A DNA stretch of 64,000 bases from Merluccius polli (Eukaryota; Chordata; Actinopteri; Gadiformes; Merlucciidae), in NCBI GenBank assembly GCA_030340625.1, contig JAOPHQ010002856.1, forward strand, positions 241,001 through 305,000. Reading direction: 5' to 3'. Position numbers and translations under genes: made by a program. The notes beneath the pieces are model-generated. The model searched no databases, had not been told where the DNA came from, and worked only from the letters and a program-made list of their open reading frames with translations. Within the stretch, counting starts at the first letter, position 1, and every line of letters starts with the position of its first letter. Of the stretch, positions 43,720-63,552 are shown piece by piece.

Positions 43720-43905
43720 TCAGTTGATTTGCTCTTCCTGATAGGTGGAGGTCGAGATGGAGCCGTAGGGGTCCACGACTGTCTGAGCACAGCGCACGAT
43801 CGTCACCAGGAGGAAGAAGCACAGAAGAAACAGGAAGAAGATGGCAAACCCCAGGTCCACGTCCACTTCCAGCGGGGCCACTGGCCGACGGTTGGCCTGC
43901 TCCAT
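43720..43905 (-). CDS. ctxnd2: Cortexin-domain microprotein (CTXND2-like)
   Basis: A single coding exon gives 61 residues. After a short N terminus, EVDVDLGF (13-20) leads into one hydrophobic membrane span (about 19-37, AIFFLFLLCFFLLVTIV). Then come RCA (38-40), VVDPYGSI (43-50) and a Ser/Thr/Glu-rich tail. The VDVDxG-TM-RCAxxxxDPY layout is that of the cortexin family, and closest to the cortexin-domain-containing CTXND1/CTXND2 group. These are tiny single-pass membrane proteins of little-known function. The 5' UTR is probably spliced: an acceptor at 44172/44173 and a donor at 44536/44537 on the - strand. Naming it ctxnd2 also uses its place beside setdb1 and cers2, since human CTXND2 lies on 1q21, as recalled. 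Confidence 0.75.
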   Translation of the reverse strand: MEQANRRPVAPLEVDVDLGFAIFFLFLLCFFLLVTIVRCAQTVVDPYGSISTSTYQEEQIN

Positions 43906-44536
43906 TAGGGGTGGTGAGGAATGGAAGAGATGAGCCTAACTTCGCATCGAAGATTTTGTCTTCTTTTTGGGGGAAGGAGGGGGTTGTTCCTCCCCAAGAT
44001 ACGCACGTTTCACTTGGTCTCGAAGATGGCTGAAGCCCTATGGAGCAACAGCTAACTAAACAGAGTAGGCAAAGGGGTGCTTGTAAAATCACTGATGGAG
44101 CATGTAACAGTAGAGGCTATTAGTGTCTTAGGTCATATTGCATGAGGCTGGTTGACCTCGAGTCCAAGTTCCCTGTGAGGAGAGATAATATTCAAAATGT
44201 AGATTCCACACCATTTTCCAAAACTTTTACATTTCACACTTTTCAATCACACGATATTGATGGTACAGGGCGGTACAGTGAATACGGTACAGGGACAAAG
44301 CCTTTTACACATAATTGAAACATGCTAATAACATTAATAACAATCATAACGTTAATAATGTTGGGAACATTTCAACATCAATTAAGACAACTGTTGACTG
44401 CATGTACTGTGCAAACAACACAATGACCTTTGACAGCGAGAAAAATACTAAGGTAAAACATCCATTCATTGTAAAACAATGAATACAAATCCAACATATA
44501 ATAAGGGAAAGGGCAATAAATTGTCATCTCTCTTAC

Positions 44537-44650
44537 CAGCGTGCGGTCATTGTGGTAGAAGCCCTTTGCTCTTCACGCCTGCGAACATTTCTCCCACCTG
44601 TCAGAGAGGCCTTCGCGTCATCTCTCTTGCTCACCTTCTCTCCGCACCAC
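44537..44650 (-). promoter_or_regulatory. ctxnd2: 5' UTR exon and promoter of the ctxnd2-like gene
   Basis: On the - strand GCACGCTG is followed by GTAAGAG, a good donor. The acceptor CTCCTCACAG at 44173-44182 starts the exon that holds the coding sequence. The transcription start is not defined. Confidence 0.45.
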
Positions 44651-47600
44651 CCTACTGACTAGAGTTACATAAACCAGACAATCATGTTGTTACCAACCCC
44701 CCTAACTTCCTCCTCACGTGATCGTCAGAGGAAAAAAACGGGCAGCCCACAAAATACCCTCGCACGTGCACACGCACGGCCACGTGCACAGTGCGCAAAC
44801 CCCCTGGGTTCACCGCCGTGCACATGGACCTCGCCGTACGCACCAGTCAGCCTCCCCCTGGCGTGTAAAACCTTTATTAATACTTTAGCAGGAATTGAAT
44901 AACGGCCCCGCACTGTCCGCAAGTGAATCACACACCCTGGCTGCTCTTTGTCCTGCTGTCAGAGGGGACCCATTACTATACTTCACACGGCCATAATTCA
45001 GGCCACCCCAGGCGACACTGTGCCCCCCCTCCTCATCATGCAGCTAATGACGGCGGGGAAACCATGGCATGATGATAGCAAAGATTTAGAGTAGTGATAA
45101 GGGGGGGGGGGGGGGGGCTGAGCCAGGGGTTAGGTGGGGGTGACAAGAAAAGTCCACCCGCAGAACACTAGGAAATCGGAGACGCATTAGCAATCAAATT
45201 GCAGCGGCGCGAGCAGAGAGGAAATCGACCCCGGCAATTTAGAATGGAGATTGTTGCTGGTTTGGCTGCCGGTGTTGAGGAACAGTCGGAGAGGAGGCCA
45301 AAAGCATTGGAGTAAAGTGATCCTGTACCATATGCAATTAACCAAAAGGGATTTCAGGTGGCGGCCAAAAGGCGCAGAAAAAAAACAGTGAGGGAACGAG
45401 ATATAAATAATATAATATTTTTATAGATACTTTTGGCATGGACACCAAGAAGGGACACACATCCAACCCGCAGAATATATTCAAATATCCAACCATACAC
45501 AATTATCCAGTAGTAAACAAAGTCACAAATTGTCATATCTCCGTCTTCTCCATCAGCACATTACATGCATTTGTTTTAGTATATAGTTCTGTGATTTAAA
45601 AAAGCATTTAAGTATTAGACTGTGCCATCAGATATATAGCTCTCAAATACTATTGGGTCCCATCTACAATGGTGGTAACAAGAATGGTTGTCTAATGTTA
45701 TTGCTGTAGACGATTTGCTTTCATTCCCCACGGCTAGGGCCCCTGCCGTTACACATACACGCCACCGCTGGGAAAAATATCTCTTTTGTTGTGTTTTTGC
45801 AGAGGGACTTCACAAAGGGACACTTGACACTTTTGAAACCATCTTGTATACAACTGATGAACCATGAAATCCTATCTTCACCAGGCCCCATCAAGAAGAC
45901 ATTTTGTTGTTATTGCTGGAGGCATATGCATCAACAAGGCTTTAAAAAAGTGAGTAAACTCCAGACTGCATGTTTAAATCCAGACTACTTTAACAGGCAG
46001 CATAAACCGCTAAACATTAATAAGCAGTTTATATACCAACTAATCAAACAACCACCACAAAATACAACAAACAAATTAAACTTAAATTAAGGCCCGTTTA
46101 TAACAAAAACAAAAAACAAGTCGGCAACCTTTCCTTGTACTTTTTTTTCTACATTGTTACCCATTACTTGTAATATAATTTGATACACCTACATATCAAT
46201 ACATCTTAAACCAAATCTGAAATAATAGTACTATCTAAACAATCACATCACAGTTTTGATAACAGAAAAACTATAAACATTTGATAACAGACAAAAGAAT
46301 GAACCAAGGACACAAAAGTTATCTACAATATTGTTTATCTTATAAGTCGGCAACATGGCAAAATACAAAATAAAAACACTATTGCAGAAGATAAAGTTTT
46401 GAGAGGGAGACACATTTAACACACATTGGGTCATTGCAGGTATTGGCAAACAAATAATATTACAATTGGGCCATGGCATTACAGTGCAAAGTGTGTGTGA
46501 CAAGTTAGGATATAGGATTTTGTAATAGAAAACATTTCAAAGATTGATGATTTCGATTAGAGAAACCTCTATACAATGTCATTTTTTTTAACACAAAGCT
46601 TTAAACCAAGCTAAAGGCACTTGCAAATGACTACGGACATGTACAAAATATTTTGCTTACATTTTAGTTTTACTTTTAAGATTCAAGCCTGTCTTTTCAT
46701 TGAACTGCAGCAAGAGAAATAATATTTTGTGATGTTAACATTAAGGAACAAAATAAATATGAAAATAAAACCTGTAAACTTAAATCATAATCCAGCCTAG
46801 TCTAAACAAGAGTGGATCTGGTTGAGTTGGAATCACATGGCGTTATTAAACATGCTCATTTGTGTACTAGGTCAAATTTGATCCATAAAAAGGAAACCCG
46901 TAAAGTGCTTCTTTGGATGGAAAGGCAAATTAACACTGATAAAATAAAATAAAAAGACAATTGGACATTTGAATAAAGAATAACTGATTATTGATTATGA
47001 AGAACAGTGTATTCTCAATTGTTTAGTTGACTGGATTTAAAGCAAGTTACAACATACAAAAGTAATAAAATCATACAAGACGACAATAAACAAAAATAAA
47101 AAGATTTAAAATGCTCTCAAGCTGTTGACTTTGTGCTGCCAAAAAGACAAGCATCCACACATCGATTCCAACACTCGTCGCTAAGCTAACATAGCGGGCT
47201 CTCACTCTGCTCACCTTTTGAAACAATTAAAATAATTTCATCAGTTGACATGGACAATTATTTTTATGATTGGAAAAAATAGATGGATCTTTTTTTTTTT
47301 TTAAATCAACACTGGCTAATTCCTGTTTGAAAACATTGGTAACAAGTGAAGCAACTGTTCTCCTGGCAAAGAACAACAAAAAAACCAAAACTTTGAAGGC
47401 AAGTTGCATCTATAATTATTTCCTATCACAATATACCTGCTCTGGTTTTGGTAAATCACCCCGCTACCTAGCGTCACATATTTATGGTCCTCAAACAGAC
47501 CAAGTACCTCATCGTTTTATGACAGTGTTAGTGCTCTGGACTAAACAGGCCGGTTGAGTTGAATGAAAACTATCATCACACTCTTATTCATTCTTCTTAG

Positions 47601-48059
47601 TCTTATTCACACTCATTTTCGTTACGCTTATGAAACAGAGTCAAACGGACTGAGAAAGGCAGCAGAAATGTTTTAAGGACCGTAAAAAGCCCCCCCCTCC
47701 CCTGAATTGTTTTCAGTTACTGAGAACAGACCGCTACGAGTGGGGGGGGGGCGGGAAACCCTAGGGGAGACGGGACGACATCCACCACTGAAAATGTTGA
47801 GGACACGACGAAGGAGAGTTTTGATAACATAAAACACTATGTTACAGCCATAAAGAAACCAATTCTCTGACAGTCTTTTTTTGCCGCTGCTCGCTTTCCG
47901 CTGCAGTCAAATACTTTCTCGTTAGTGTCCTTCTTTTTGATGTACTGTGATCTACAGAGTAGTTACAATGGACTACATGGCTTTTCTAAACAAAACAAAA
48001 AAAGGAGCATTTGGAATTCAGTAGGTTTCTCACTAGTATCATTGATGCAGGTTGGGGGT

Positions 48060-48151
<92 letters not shown>

Positions 48152-48170
48152 CTGACCGTTGCACACAAAC
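44651..48170. other. Intergenic region between ctxnd2-like gene and cers2
   Basis: About 3.5 kb with no supported gene. Notable are a run of about 18 G near 45101, AT-rich low-complexity sequence from 46080 to 47680 and a GT microsatellite at 48062-48150. Some of it may be alternative cers2 3' UTR, but canonical poly(A) signals lie close to the cers2 stop. Confidence 0.4.
48062..48150. repeat. GT microsatellite
   Basis: About 89 bases of pure GT just beyond the cers2 poly(A) signals. Confidence 0.96.
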
Positions 48171-48192
48171 CATTTTTCCCGATCTTTGGCCT

Positions 48193-48230
48193 TTTATTTG
48201 CAGGCTTGATGTTTAGGCTTCATGTTTATT
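48193..48230 (-). terminator. cers2: cers2 poly(A) signals
   Basis: Two AATAAA motifs on the - strand (TTTATT at 48225-48230 and 48193-48198), 43 and 75 bases past the stop codon. They imply an unusually short 3' UTR unless more distal sites are used. Confidence 0.55.
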
Positions 48231-48272
48231 CCATTCTGTGTCCTTCTCCTCCGCTCCTCGCCGGGGGCCAAG

Positions 48273-55423
<7,151 letters not shown>

Positions 55424-56129
55424 CCTAGAAGAGCAGAGAGAGGGAGAGTCGTTTCAGTACAGGTGAACGTTTCAACCCTCAACTGCCATGCTTGTTCCAA
55501 ATAACTTCAGGGCATTTTCCTATTTATATATATAGAGGGAGAGAGTGAAAAAAAGGCAGCCTTGATTTCAGAGTGCCTTGAGCCACACCAGTTTGTATGT
55601 TACCATTTCAGGCATATCCAGTATTTGTTCTATTAGACGGGTTCTTTCATTACCATTACAGTGTCAGGAGAGGTTTAAGTAAAGCGCTTTATTGCAAATG
55701 ACACATTTAAACACACTGGAATTGAAAATGTTCCCCTCGACGAAGTGAAAAAAAGCATCAAGGATTACATAGATGGGTGTCCCGGGTGGGTAGACAAAGC
55801 ATAAAAATTCATTAACAATGTTAAATTGACCAAACCAGGGATCCACAAAAAGGCCACAATCAAGACCAACAAGCAGTGCATATATGCGGGGGTGGCAGGC
55901 AGCAGTTGTAAAAGGAAGATGGAGGCCAGTAGGTAGACCAGAGACGCGGGGAAGACAGGGGACCTCCAGGCAAAACACTGAACTAAAGTCTCATCACTGC
56001 CACATATCAGTTTAGACCAAAGTGTAATTCTATTCTGTCTGAGTCAAAGCCGTCGATGTGCTGACCCCATACCTACCTCGTTTTTGAACTGCATTCAAGA
56101 GGAATTATTAAGTTTTGTTAACCCCTTTT

Positions 56130-56390
56130 GTTCACAGGCACCTTCCCTAATGCTTTAAGACTGCCACATTTAGGCCGCTTTAGATAAAGTAATTTAGATT
56201 CCTCCGTTTTTAGCAACTACCGACCCATATCAAACCTCCCTTTCTTAGGCAAGATTTTAGAAAAGTTTGTTTTTAAACAGTTAAATACATTCATTCATAC
56301 ATTCATACATTCAAAACAACAATATCTTTAAGACTTGTGAGTTAGGTTTCAGAGCCCACCAAATCATTAACTTAACTAAATGTTAAATTT
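56130..56390 (+). mobile_element. L2-like LINE reverse-transcriptase remnant
   Basis: Reads SNYRPISNLPFLGKILEKFV (about 56210-56270), a conserved block of L2/CR1-type reverse transcriptases, followed by degenerate sequence. The preceding 56010-56080 resembles 60990-61050, the start of another L2-like fragment. Confidence 0.7.
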
Positions 56391-58870
56391 TGAGTGTTCT
56401 TGGTAAGGATTGCCAGAGCTTCATTTTGTCTTGTCCCTTCATGCTGGGAACGTTATGTTGGCGGTCTGCTTGATCTGTGAGTGGGATGTATACTTAAGCC
56501 CAACCAGGTATTTAGTTAACCAGGAGTGGTTCAATAACTGCCGATGTTTGCTACCACGGTCACGTCTGAGTCATGATGACCTCAGGTCGGACTGCTGCTA
56601 CAAAAGCAAAGAATGAATGATGACCAAATGTTTATGATAACATTTGCTACTTGGAGCTTCTTATTATTTTATTAAATCAATGTTTTTCTTGGCTGATGAC
56701 ATTGCTCTTGTGCTCTGGTAACTTGTGATGAGCATAGGCAAGCAGTCATTAATAACCATGTATAAATAATGAATAGCCTAACGATTAACAACAGCCGCTC
56801 ATGTAGGCCTTAGCAGTAGTGGAACTGCAGTGGAAACACAAAGTTTGAGTTCAATCAGAAATTATTTGAAAAGGAGAAAAAATGTTAAGAGGTCATGCAA
56901 CAGGATGTGTTCTGGTGGTGGAGAGGGTTTAATTTACACATCTTCAGCTGATATCTGTACTTCGAAACCTTGACACTAATCGCAAACATGAGAAATAAAA
57001 TAAAATAAAATAAATAATTGTACATTTGAATCAATTCATTTTAGGTCTACACATTTACATTTTAGATTTTCATCTGTCTCATGTTTTAGGTTAGTTGTCT
57101 TTTTTATCTACGACTGTTGTACATCTTTATCATTCATAGAATCAGGGCACAATCAGTGAATTGATTAGCATTCCAACCCATTCCGTTAGGACTGACACAT
57201 GGACACAGCTATGTGGACTTTCACACAAACCAGCCACAAGATCTGAGGTGAAAGGCTTCAGGAATTGCATCATCACATCACTGTTTTGTCATTACTGGCA
57301 GGCCCTCAATGGAAGTTCACCTTTCAAGTTGCATGCTTTGTCATACAGGCAGTCCTGTAGGTTGATAAAATCATGGTGTAATTCTCATATTACTAATTCG
57401 TAAGTTGATTGGCTTATCCCTTCAGGCAACGAAAGATGTCTTCTGTAATAATACATGTGTAGTACTGGGAAGGATCATGTGGCAGGATAACTCGTTGCTT
57501 TTACTACGAGGAGGGAATTGACTTCTTGGTAAATTAAATAATGACCAAGAAAAGAGAGGGGAAAAAAAGTTTAATCTGTCATGAGAGAGGTAATCACTGC
57601 CAGTTGATATTCTGCCATGTCTTGAGGGATCTGTTAATCGGTTAACAAGGATTGTTTGTTTGGACTTTGACTGGCTGCAATCGTGTTCTGAAGAAACCGC
57701 TACAAGTGCACTCACACCGGCACATTTCTGCAAACACATTGTTCGCCCAGCACTGTTAGTGTTTTTTTTTTTAACTAACAGATGTGTTGAAAGAAACATT
57801 TTTAACAAGTCCAACACTGGCCAGCTCTCTATTCCATCTGCTGCATCGCTCACATTGAAAATACAGTGTGTATTGAGGTTGCTCACAACCTGTGATGCTG
57901 ACTCACAATAATGAATACAATGAGACAAATGAAACACTGGAGAGAAAACTAAAGCGATGAAATGAAACTCAGCACGTTCACAGAAAATGTAAACAGTTGT
58001 TTGATCGGACCTGGAGCGCAATACGGGCCTTTCGGTGATGACACATTAACAAATCAGCCGACTTGGAACGCAAAACAGGATAGGAGACAACAAATAAAGT
58101 TCAAAGTACCCTCACAGAATGTGGTGATGTTGTGTAGTAATGACTGGACTTTTGCACCAATACAACAAATACAGACACGTCATTTAGGTCAACAGTCAGG
58201 CCCTTCCAGTTTATGCAGTGCACATCTCCCAGGCGCTGAATCTGAGGTCCTAAACCCATTGTCCGAAACACCATTTTGCAAGGAGGATCGTATCCTGTCC
58301 ACAACATAGTACAACAACAGAAAACAATTGGGCCATTTAGACAAAATTACATCTCTAAGGGGTTTATTCCTTAAAACACGTTTCCCATTGTCAAAATGAA
58401 TGAACCAATGCCCGTATTGGATGTTGAAACGCATTTCTTCAGTGAAATGCAACCAAAGAGTGAGTAATATCATTGGTCATAAAAAACCCACTGGTCAAGG
58501 TGGTTGGATATTGTACAGATGTTGGGTGGGGGCCCACGTGACACTTCATTGAAAACGACACAGGAGCAGGAGCCAAAGTGAGTGGCCCCCAATGCCTCGC
58601 CATTACGTTTCTATTTCTGATGGTGAACATAAATAATGTCGTACCGCGGATTCACTTAAAAATCAGCCGCACACACCGCCTTCAGCCAAACAACCAGCGT
58701 ACAGCCAAACAGCACGCATGTCACTACGTATAAAGCTACACGTCCATCATCCCTCCCCCATATCTCTGTCTCTGTCTCGCTCTCTCTCAGATCTCGCAAC
58801 AGACCGGCTCGGTGTTGTAAGACGGGATATGAGTGGCGTGGGGAACGGCAACGTGCACGTCAGTGTCGCA
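56391..58870. other. First intron of cers2, unassigned
   Basis: No exon, RNA gene or recognisable transposon. A 600-base stop-free stretch at 57422-58021 (-) has no family resemblance, initiation context or splice structure that I can support. Confidence 0.4.
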
Positions 58871-58994
<124 letters not shown>

Positions 58995-59764
58995 TTGCAC
59001 CGCTACGCCGTCCGCGCAGCCGCATTTGAGGAATCGCTCAGTGCGCAGGCGTGGCGCAAGTGGGGTGGCTCCCGGACGTAGCGGAATTATGTGATGAGAG
59101 ATATTTGTTTTTTCTCCACACCAACAAGTTTGGGTTTTTAGCACACAGAAATGACAGCATGCAGAGGTGGTGGGTGGGGGGTATTACGCCATTACGCTGC
59201 TGTTGGGGTTGGTTGAGGGTAAGGGTTAGCTTAAATTGACTTCATCCAAAATACACAACTTTTTGCTAAAACATTTCCGGACCCGTGGAAACTTTTTCGC
59301 GAACGCACAGTGTTTGCGACAAGAGGGCCATTTTACTACTTGCTTGTCTTTCCCTCCCGGGGGGGAGAGATAATAATGGTGTACTTAGGGTCGGCCGCCA
59401 TTGATTCGGGCGATAATTCATGTTTCACACACCCACACACACACACACACACACACCTCCCGTATCGCGGTGTCGCTAAACCAACACCGAGGAGAGAGAG
59501 AGAGATTAGGTCCAAAACCTCCAAGGCCTTTACCGCCATGCACGTCCACTTTAACTTGAGAAAAAGTCACGTCCGGCGGTACCGCCGGGTCAGACCTCAC
59601 ACGACCCACAACGACGGGGGGGTCCCACCATTACATTAAACAGAAACCGTTTAAAGAAAACAACCGCTTACAAATCACTGCTGTTATCAGTCCCTGGAAG
59701 AGGAAAGTGTGTGTGTAACGTTATGGGGGTGCGTTATATAACGGTGCGGCGTTGGGAGGCTTAC

Positions 59765-59972
59765 CTGGCGAGCTGCTGCTGCTGGGTGTGTGTGTGGTTA
59801 GTAGTAGTATGGTGGTGGTGTTATCTCCTGACGGATGATGTTTCCCACTCCTCTCGGTCCGTCCCCCCTCGTCTCTCTCACACACGTTACGTTACGCGGA
59901 CCGCGCCATTGGTTCTGCCGCCCACCTCCGAGAATGTGAAAAAAAAAATGTGTTGCCGTCCCCCCACTCACG

Positions 59973-60003
<31 letters not shown>

Positions 60004-60260
60004 GTCCCCCCCGCTTGCCTCACTTCATGCCGTTGTAAGTAATAATAATAATTAGCGTTGGTCTATACTTTCTCTCCGCTGCTGCGCCGTCGACATTGAA
60101 AAATCCGGCGTCACGTAACGAATTTTTACAAAAATGTCGCGTTCAGTTCAGCGCTTCCTGCTGAGTTCGCGCCCCACTCGGAAAACTTCGGTTAATTCGG
60201 CCCGAGGTGCGCGCGGGGTCAGCCGGTGTGCCGCGGAGCCGCTCGCGCTGGCGCTAGTGT
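59765..60260 (-). promoter_or_regulatory. cers2: cers2 5' UTR exon and CpG-island promoter
   Basis: A strong donor on the - strand (CGCCAG then GTAAGCC) at 59764/59765 ends a likely untranslated first exon. Upstream is a CpG-dense block to about 60260 with a CT run at 59985-60003. On the + strand an ATG at 60134 opens a 43-codon frame (MSRSVQRFLLSSRP...), which could reflect divergent transcription or chance. Confidence 0.6.
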
Positions 60261-60430
60261 GGTGAAGAGGAGGAGGAGGAGGGGGCGGAGCCAGGGTGGT
60301 TTTAAGTGACGTCGACGCCGCAAAATAAATAAATAAATAAATAAAATAAATAAAACTTAAAACTCCGAGGCGTGCTTGAACGCATCTGGTCGTGCTCGCT
60401 TGTGTGTGTGTGTGTGTGCGTGTGTGCGTC

Positions 60431-60697
60431 GTTACTGCGGTAAGGAGAGAGTGGGGAGACACGCGTTTAAGGTCACTTTAAGGGGAGGAGTGATGGTCAT
60501 GGTGTCTCCTTTTTTAAATTTTATTTCCCTGATCCCACTTCAGATAAAAGTGCAAATTTAAAAAATGAAAAATAAAATAAACTCCTCCCTTAGTGACCCT
60601 AAATGCGTGTCTCCCCACTCTCAACACCGCAGTAATATTTTGTTTTAATATTTTCAGTAATTTTTGCACTTTTATCTGAAATGGGATCAGGGAAAGC
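60431..60697. repeat. Interleaved inverted repeats (A-B-A'-B')
   Basis: Block A (60431-60491, GAGTGGGGAGACACGCGTTT) is inverted at A' (60580-60636). Block B (60520-60558, TTCCCTGATCCCACTTCAGA) is inverted at B' (60659-60697). The order is A, B, A', B', so the two stems overlap and cannot both form as simple hairpins. Confidence 0.85.
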
Positions 60698-60984
60698 TTG
60701 GGCAGGCACTGCTTCTCTTATTATAGTCAGCTGGGAGGTTCGTGTCAGTCCTCTGCACATCCATTAAGCAAGAGTGGACAAGCCTCTTGGGGCTTTTTGG
60801 CCGTCTTGCCAGATAATAACCAAACCTAGCTTGACCGTGGAAAAATGCATGTACCACAATGTATGCTTTATGTTGTTGATCCACCTGTTGCCAACTATGC
60901 CTACATAGGATTTATATCTAATATAACCTATGCCTATAAAGGCCTTACCATGCCCCCATAGGTGTTTAATTGCAACTAATTTCA

Positions 60985-61695
60985 GACCAAAATGTAGCCT
61001 AATTCTATTGTCTCTGAGTTAAAGGCCTCTGCGTGCTCGCTTGACCCCATAGCCTAGACAAGAGAGCACAACACCTATTTTAAAGTCATTGCATTGGTTG
61101 CCTATCAGTTTTATAATTGATTTTTAGATGATCTTACTAGTTTTTAAATCACTGAATGGTCTGGCACCAGCCTAGTTCTCAGATAGGCTTTTGAGATATG
61201 TACCAGGTCCCTCAGATCCTCTGCAGCAGGCCTCCTAGCAAGGGCGTCAGTTTGGTTTTAGAAGTGGTGGGGATGGGGGGGCCTCCTAGTCCTCCCAAGG
61301 GTTTCATGGGGAGTCACTGTGGCTCTAGTCTCTGGATCAGTCTGCCTCAGGATCTGAGACTCCACCTCTGTGGACATTTTCAAAAGAAACCTTAGGACAT
61401 ATCTGTTTAGCCTTGCTTTTACTTAAGGTAAACCCTCGTCGGTTGTTGCCTTAGTTTTTAAGTCTTCATCGGTTTGCATACTTTTTTTAGCCCTTGTGTT
61501 TATTTATTTTATCGACTTACTTTTTTAAACATTTTATTGTTTTGTTTTTGTAACTCTTAGTCTTGCTAAATCCTATTTATTATTTTTTACTTACTATTTT
61601 CATCTTTTTGTCTGTGCTGTTTTAAATGTTGCTTTGTGAAGCACTCTGGGCTACATGCTTGTATGAACGGTGCTATATAAATAAAGTGGAGTTTA
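60985..61695 (+). mobile_element. L2-like LINE 3' end
   Basis: Degenerate reading frame resembles the end of an L2-type ORF2 (LPISFIIDF...LVFKSLNGLAPA, RLHLCGHFQKKP-like). It is followed by the tail TGAAGCACTCTGGGCTACAT, then GGTGCTATATAAATAAAGT, characteristic of fish L2/Rex-type LINEs. 5'-truncated, many frameshifts. Confidence 0.75.
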
Positions 61696-61699
61696 GTTA

Positions 61700-62923
61700 T
61701 TCATAAGTGAGGAAGCCATTTTCTGACCGAACAAAACATGAAAGTAGGCCTAATGAGAACACACACAAGTTCATGCACTCACTTTTTTTTTTCTAAATTG
61801 TACTTTATTTTCTTTAAAGACATATGTTTTAAAACAGCAATTGTAGAGAATAAATAAAGAAACAATGTGGTTGTTTTTTTAAACATTTATGTAATTTAGA
61901 AACTCTACAATAACTGTGTCCGTTGGCCCGAAGACCACAGGATTCGGAATCTCCAATTTTCTCAAATAATATAAAATTGCCATGTCTCCCCCTGATCAAA
62001 TTGATTAACAAATAAATTAAACATAAAAATCAAGATAGAAAAATCCCCTCCCCTCCCCCCTCCCCACCCCAGACAAAAATGAGTGGCAGTAGAGAATCTT
62101 AACTTACAAGGTCATTTGCCCTTAAACGCCCTTTTGAAACTTAGGTATATACAGCGAGAGGAAATTAATCTCTTTTACAATGTAATCCCTTGTCTTTTTC
62201 TTTAATTTACTTTTAAATAATAAAACTAACTCTACATAACAATTTTACCAGTGGTAATCAGAATACAGAATAATTTAATTATCTTTTTTTTTCTTTTGTT
62301 TTTTTTTTCTCATTTGTCAATGAGACCTCCTCTTCCTCCTCCTCCTCCCACCAATCAGACTCCTCGCTAACGCCACACACCACAGATTACACTATACAGT
62401 AGAACCCTGTTCAGTAGAATAACACCATTGATATGTTTTTTTTTTTTCTTAACATGTAGATTTTGTCAATAGAAGTATGTACATCATCTAAATGGATCCA
62501 GCTGTGAGCGTGTGGTGAAATCTCCGGAACGGCTTGACACAACATGGGAAGTGGATGGGGGGGCGGGGGGCGGATGTGAACATGGAGAGCCTAAAACTGT
62601 AGTTGCTGTGTTACTCGTAGTTGTACAGGATTGATGGCTTCATGGTTTCCATGGTGGTGTTGCTCCTGTGCTGCTATGCGCTTTGGTCGAACAACCAAAA
62701 TAAAAATAAAAACGTTCAGAGAAAAACAAGGCTGGGTTTTTTTTTTTCTCTCTCTCTTTCTCTCAATTGAGCTCCTGCGTTTTCCTAGAAAGAGAGAGGG
62801 AGAGAAAAAAAACCAAATATGATATTTTAAACGTCACGATGTAAATGTAACGTGCGCACACACACACACGCACACCTACACACCCACACCCACCCACACA
62901 CGCACGCACGCGCACACACGCGC

Positions 62924-62965
<42 letters not shown>

Positions 62966-63514
62966 ACTGTGGTTACTCTCTATGAAGAGGAGCAGTGTCT
63001 GCAATGTACATTGCTTGCACTGACCCTTCAGAGAAGACACGATGACCAGCACCTTAGTGTCCATGCAGTCCACACAGTGACAGCCGTTACTGCTGCAGTA
63101 GAGAGACAGTGTGCAGCGCTGCACATCCTTACAACAATAGACCTGCTCATCTTTATTGATAGGCAGGCAAATCAATTCAGGACATGCATAGTAGGAATTC
63201 TGGTAAGGTATAAGGAGTCGTTCAAAATGCTATCCAGGAAACGATTGCTAATCCTTAATTGCATTCAATGCCTTCATTTTAAATACATTGAAGTTGTGTT
63301 ATTTTTATAAATATTGATAAATATTAATGATCATCTTAAAACACAGTTGATTAAGATAGGTGTGTATGTTCGCTATTTTCTTTAGATATGTACTCGGTTA
63401 CCCAGAATTCCTACAGAGGAATGTAGTTCCACAGCCAGTAGCGAATGTCACAATAACCATAGTTATTTTTGACCCCAAGTCTCCTAGAAAATGGGGAGTA
63501 TCTTGCTTTGTGTA

Positions 63515-63552
<38 letters not shown>

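Noticed and set aside
57422..58021. 199-codon open frame on the - strand in the cers2 first intron
   Set aside because: No recognisable motif, composition is not gene-like and no splice or Kozak support. A chance frame or very old remnant is more likely; conservation analysis could overturn this.
60134..60265. 43-codon frame on + beginning MSRSVQRFLL in the cers2 CpG island
   Set aside because: Could be a divergent first exon, but no downstream exon was found and CpG-rich DNA yields such frames often.
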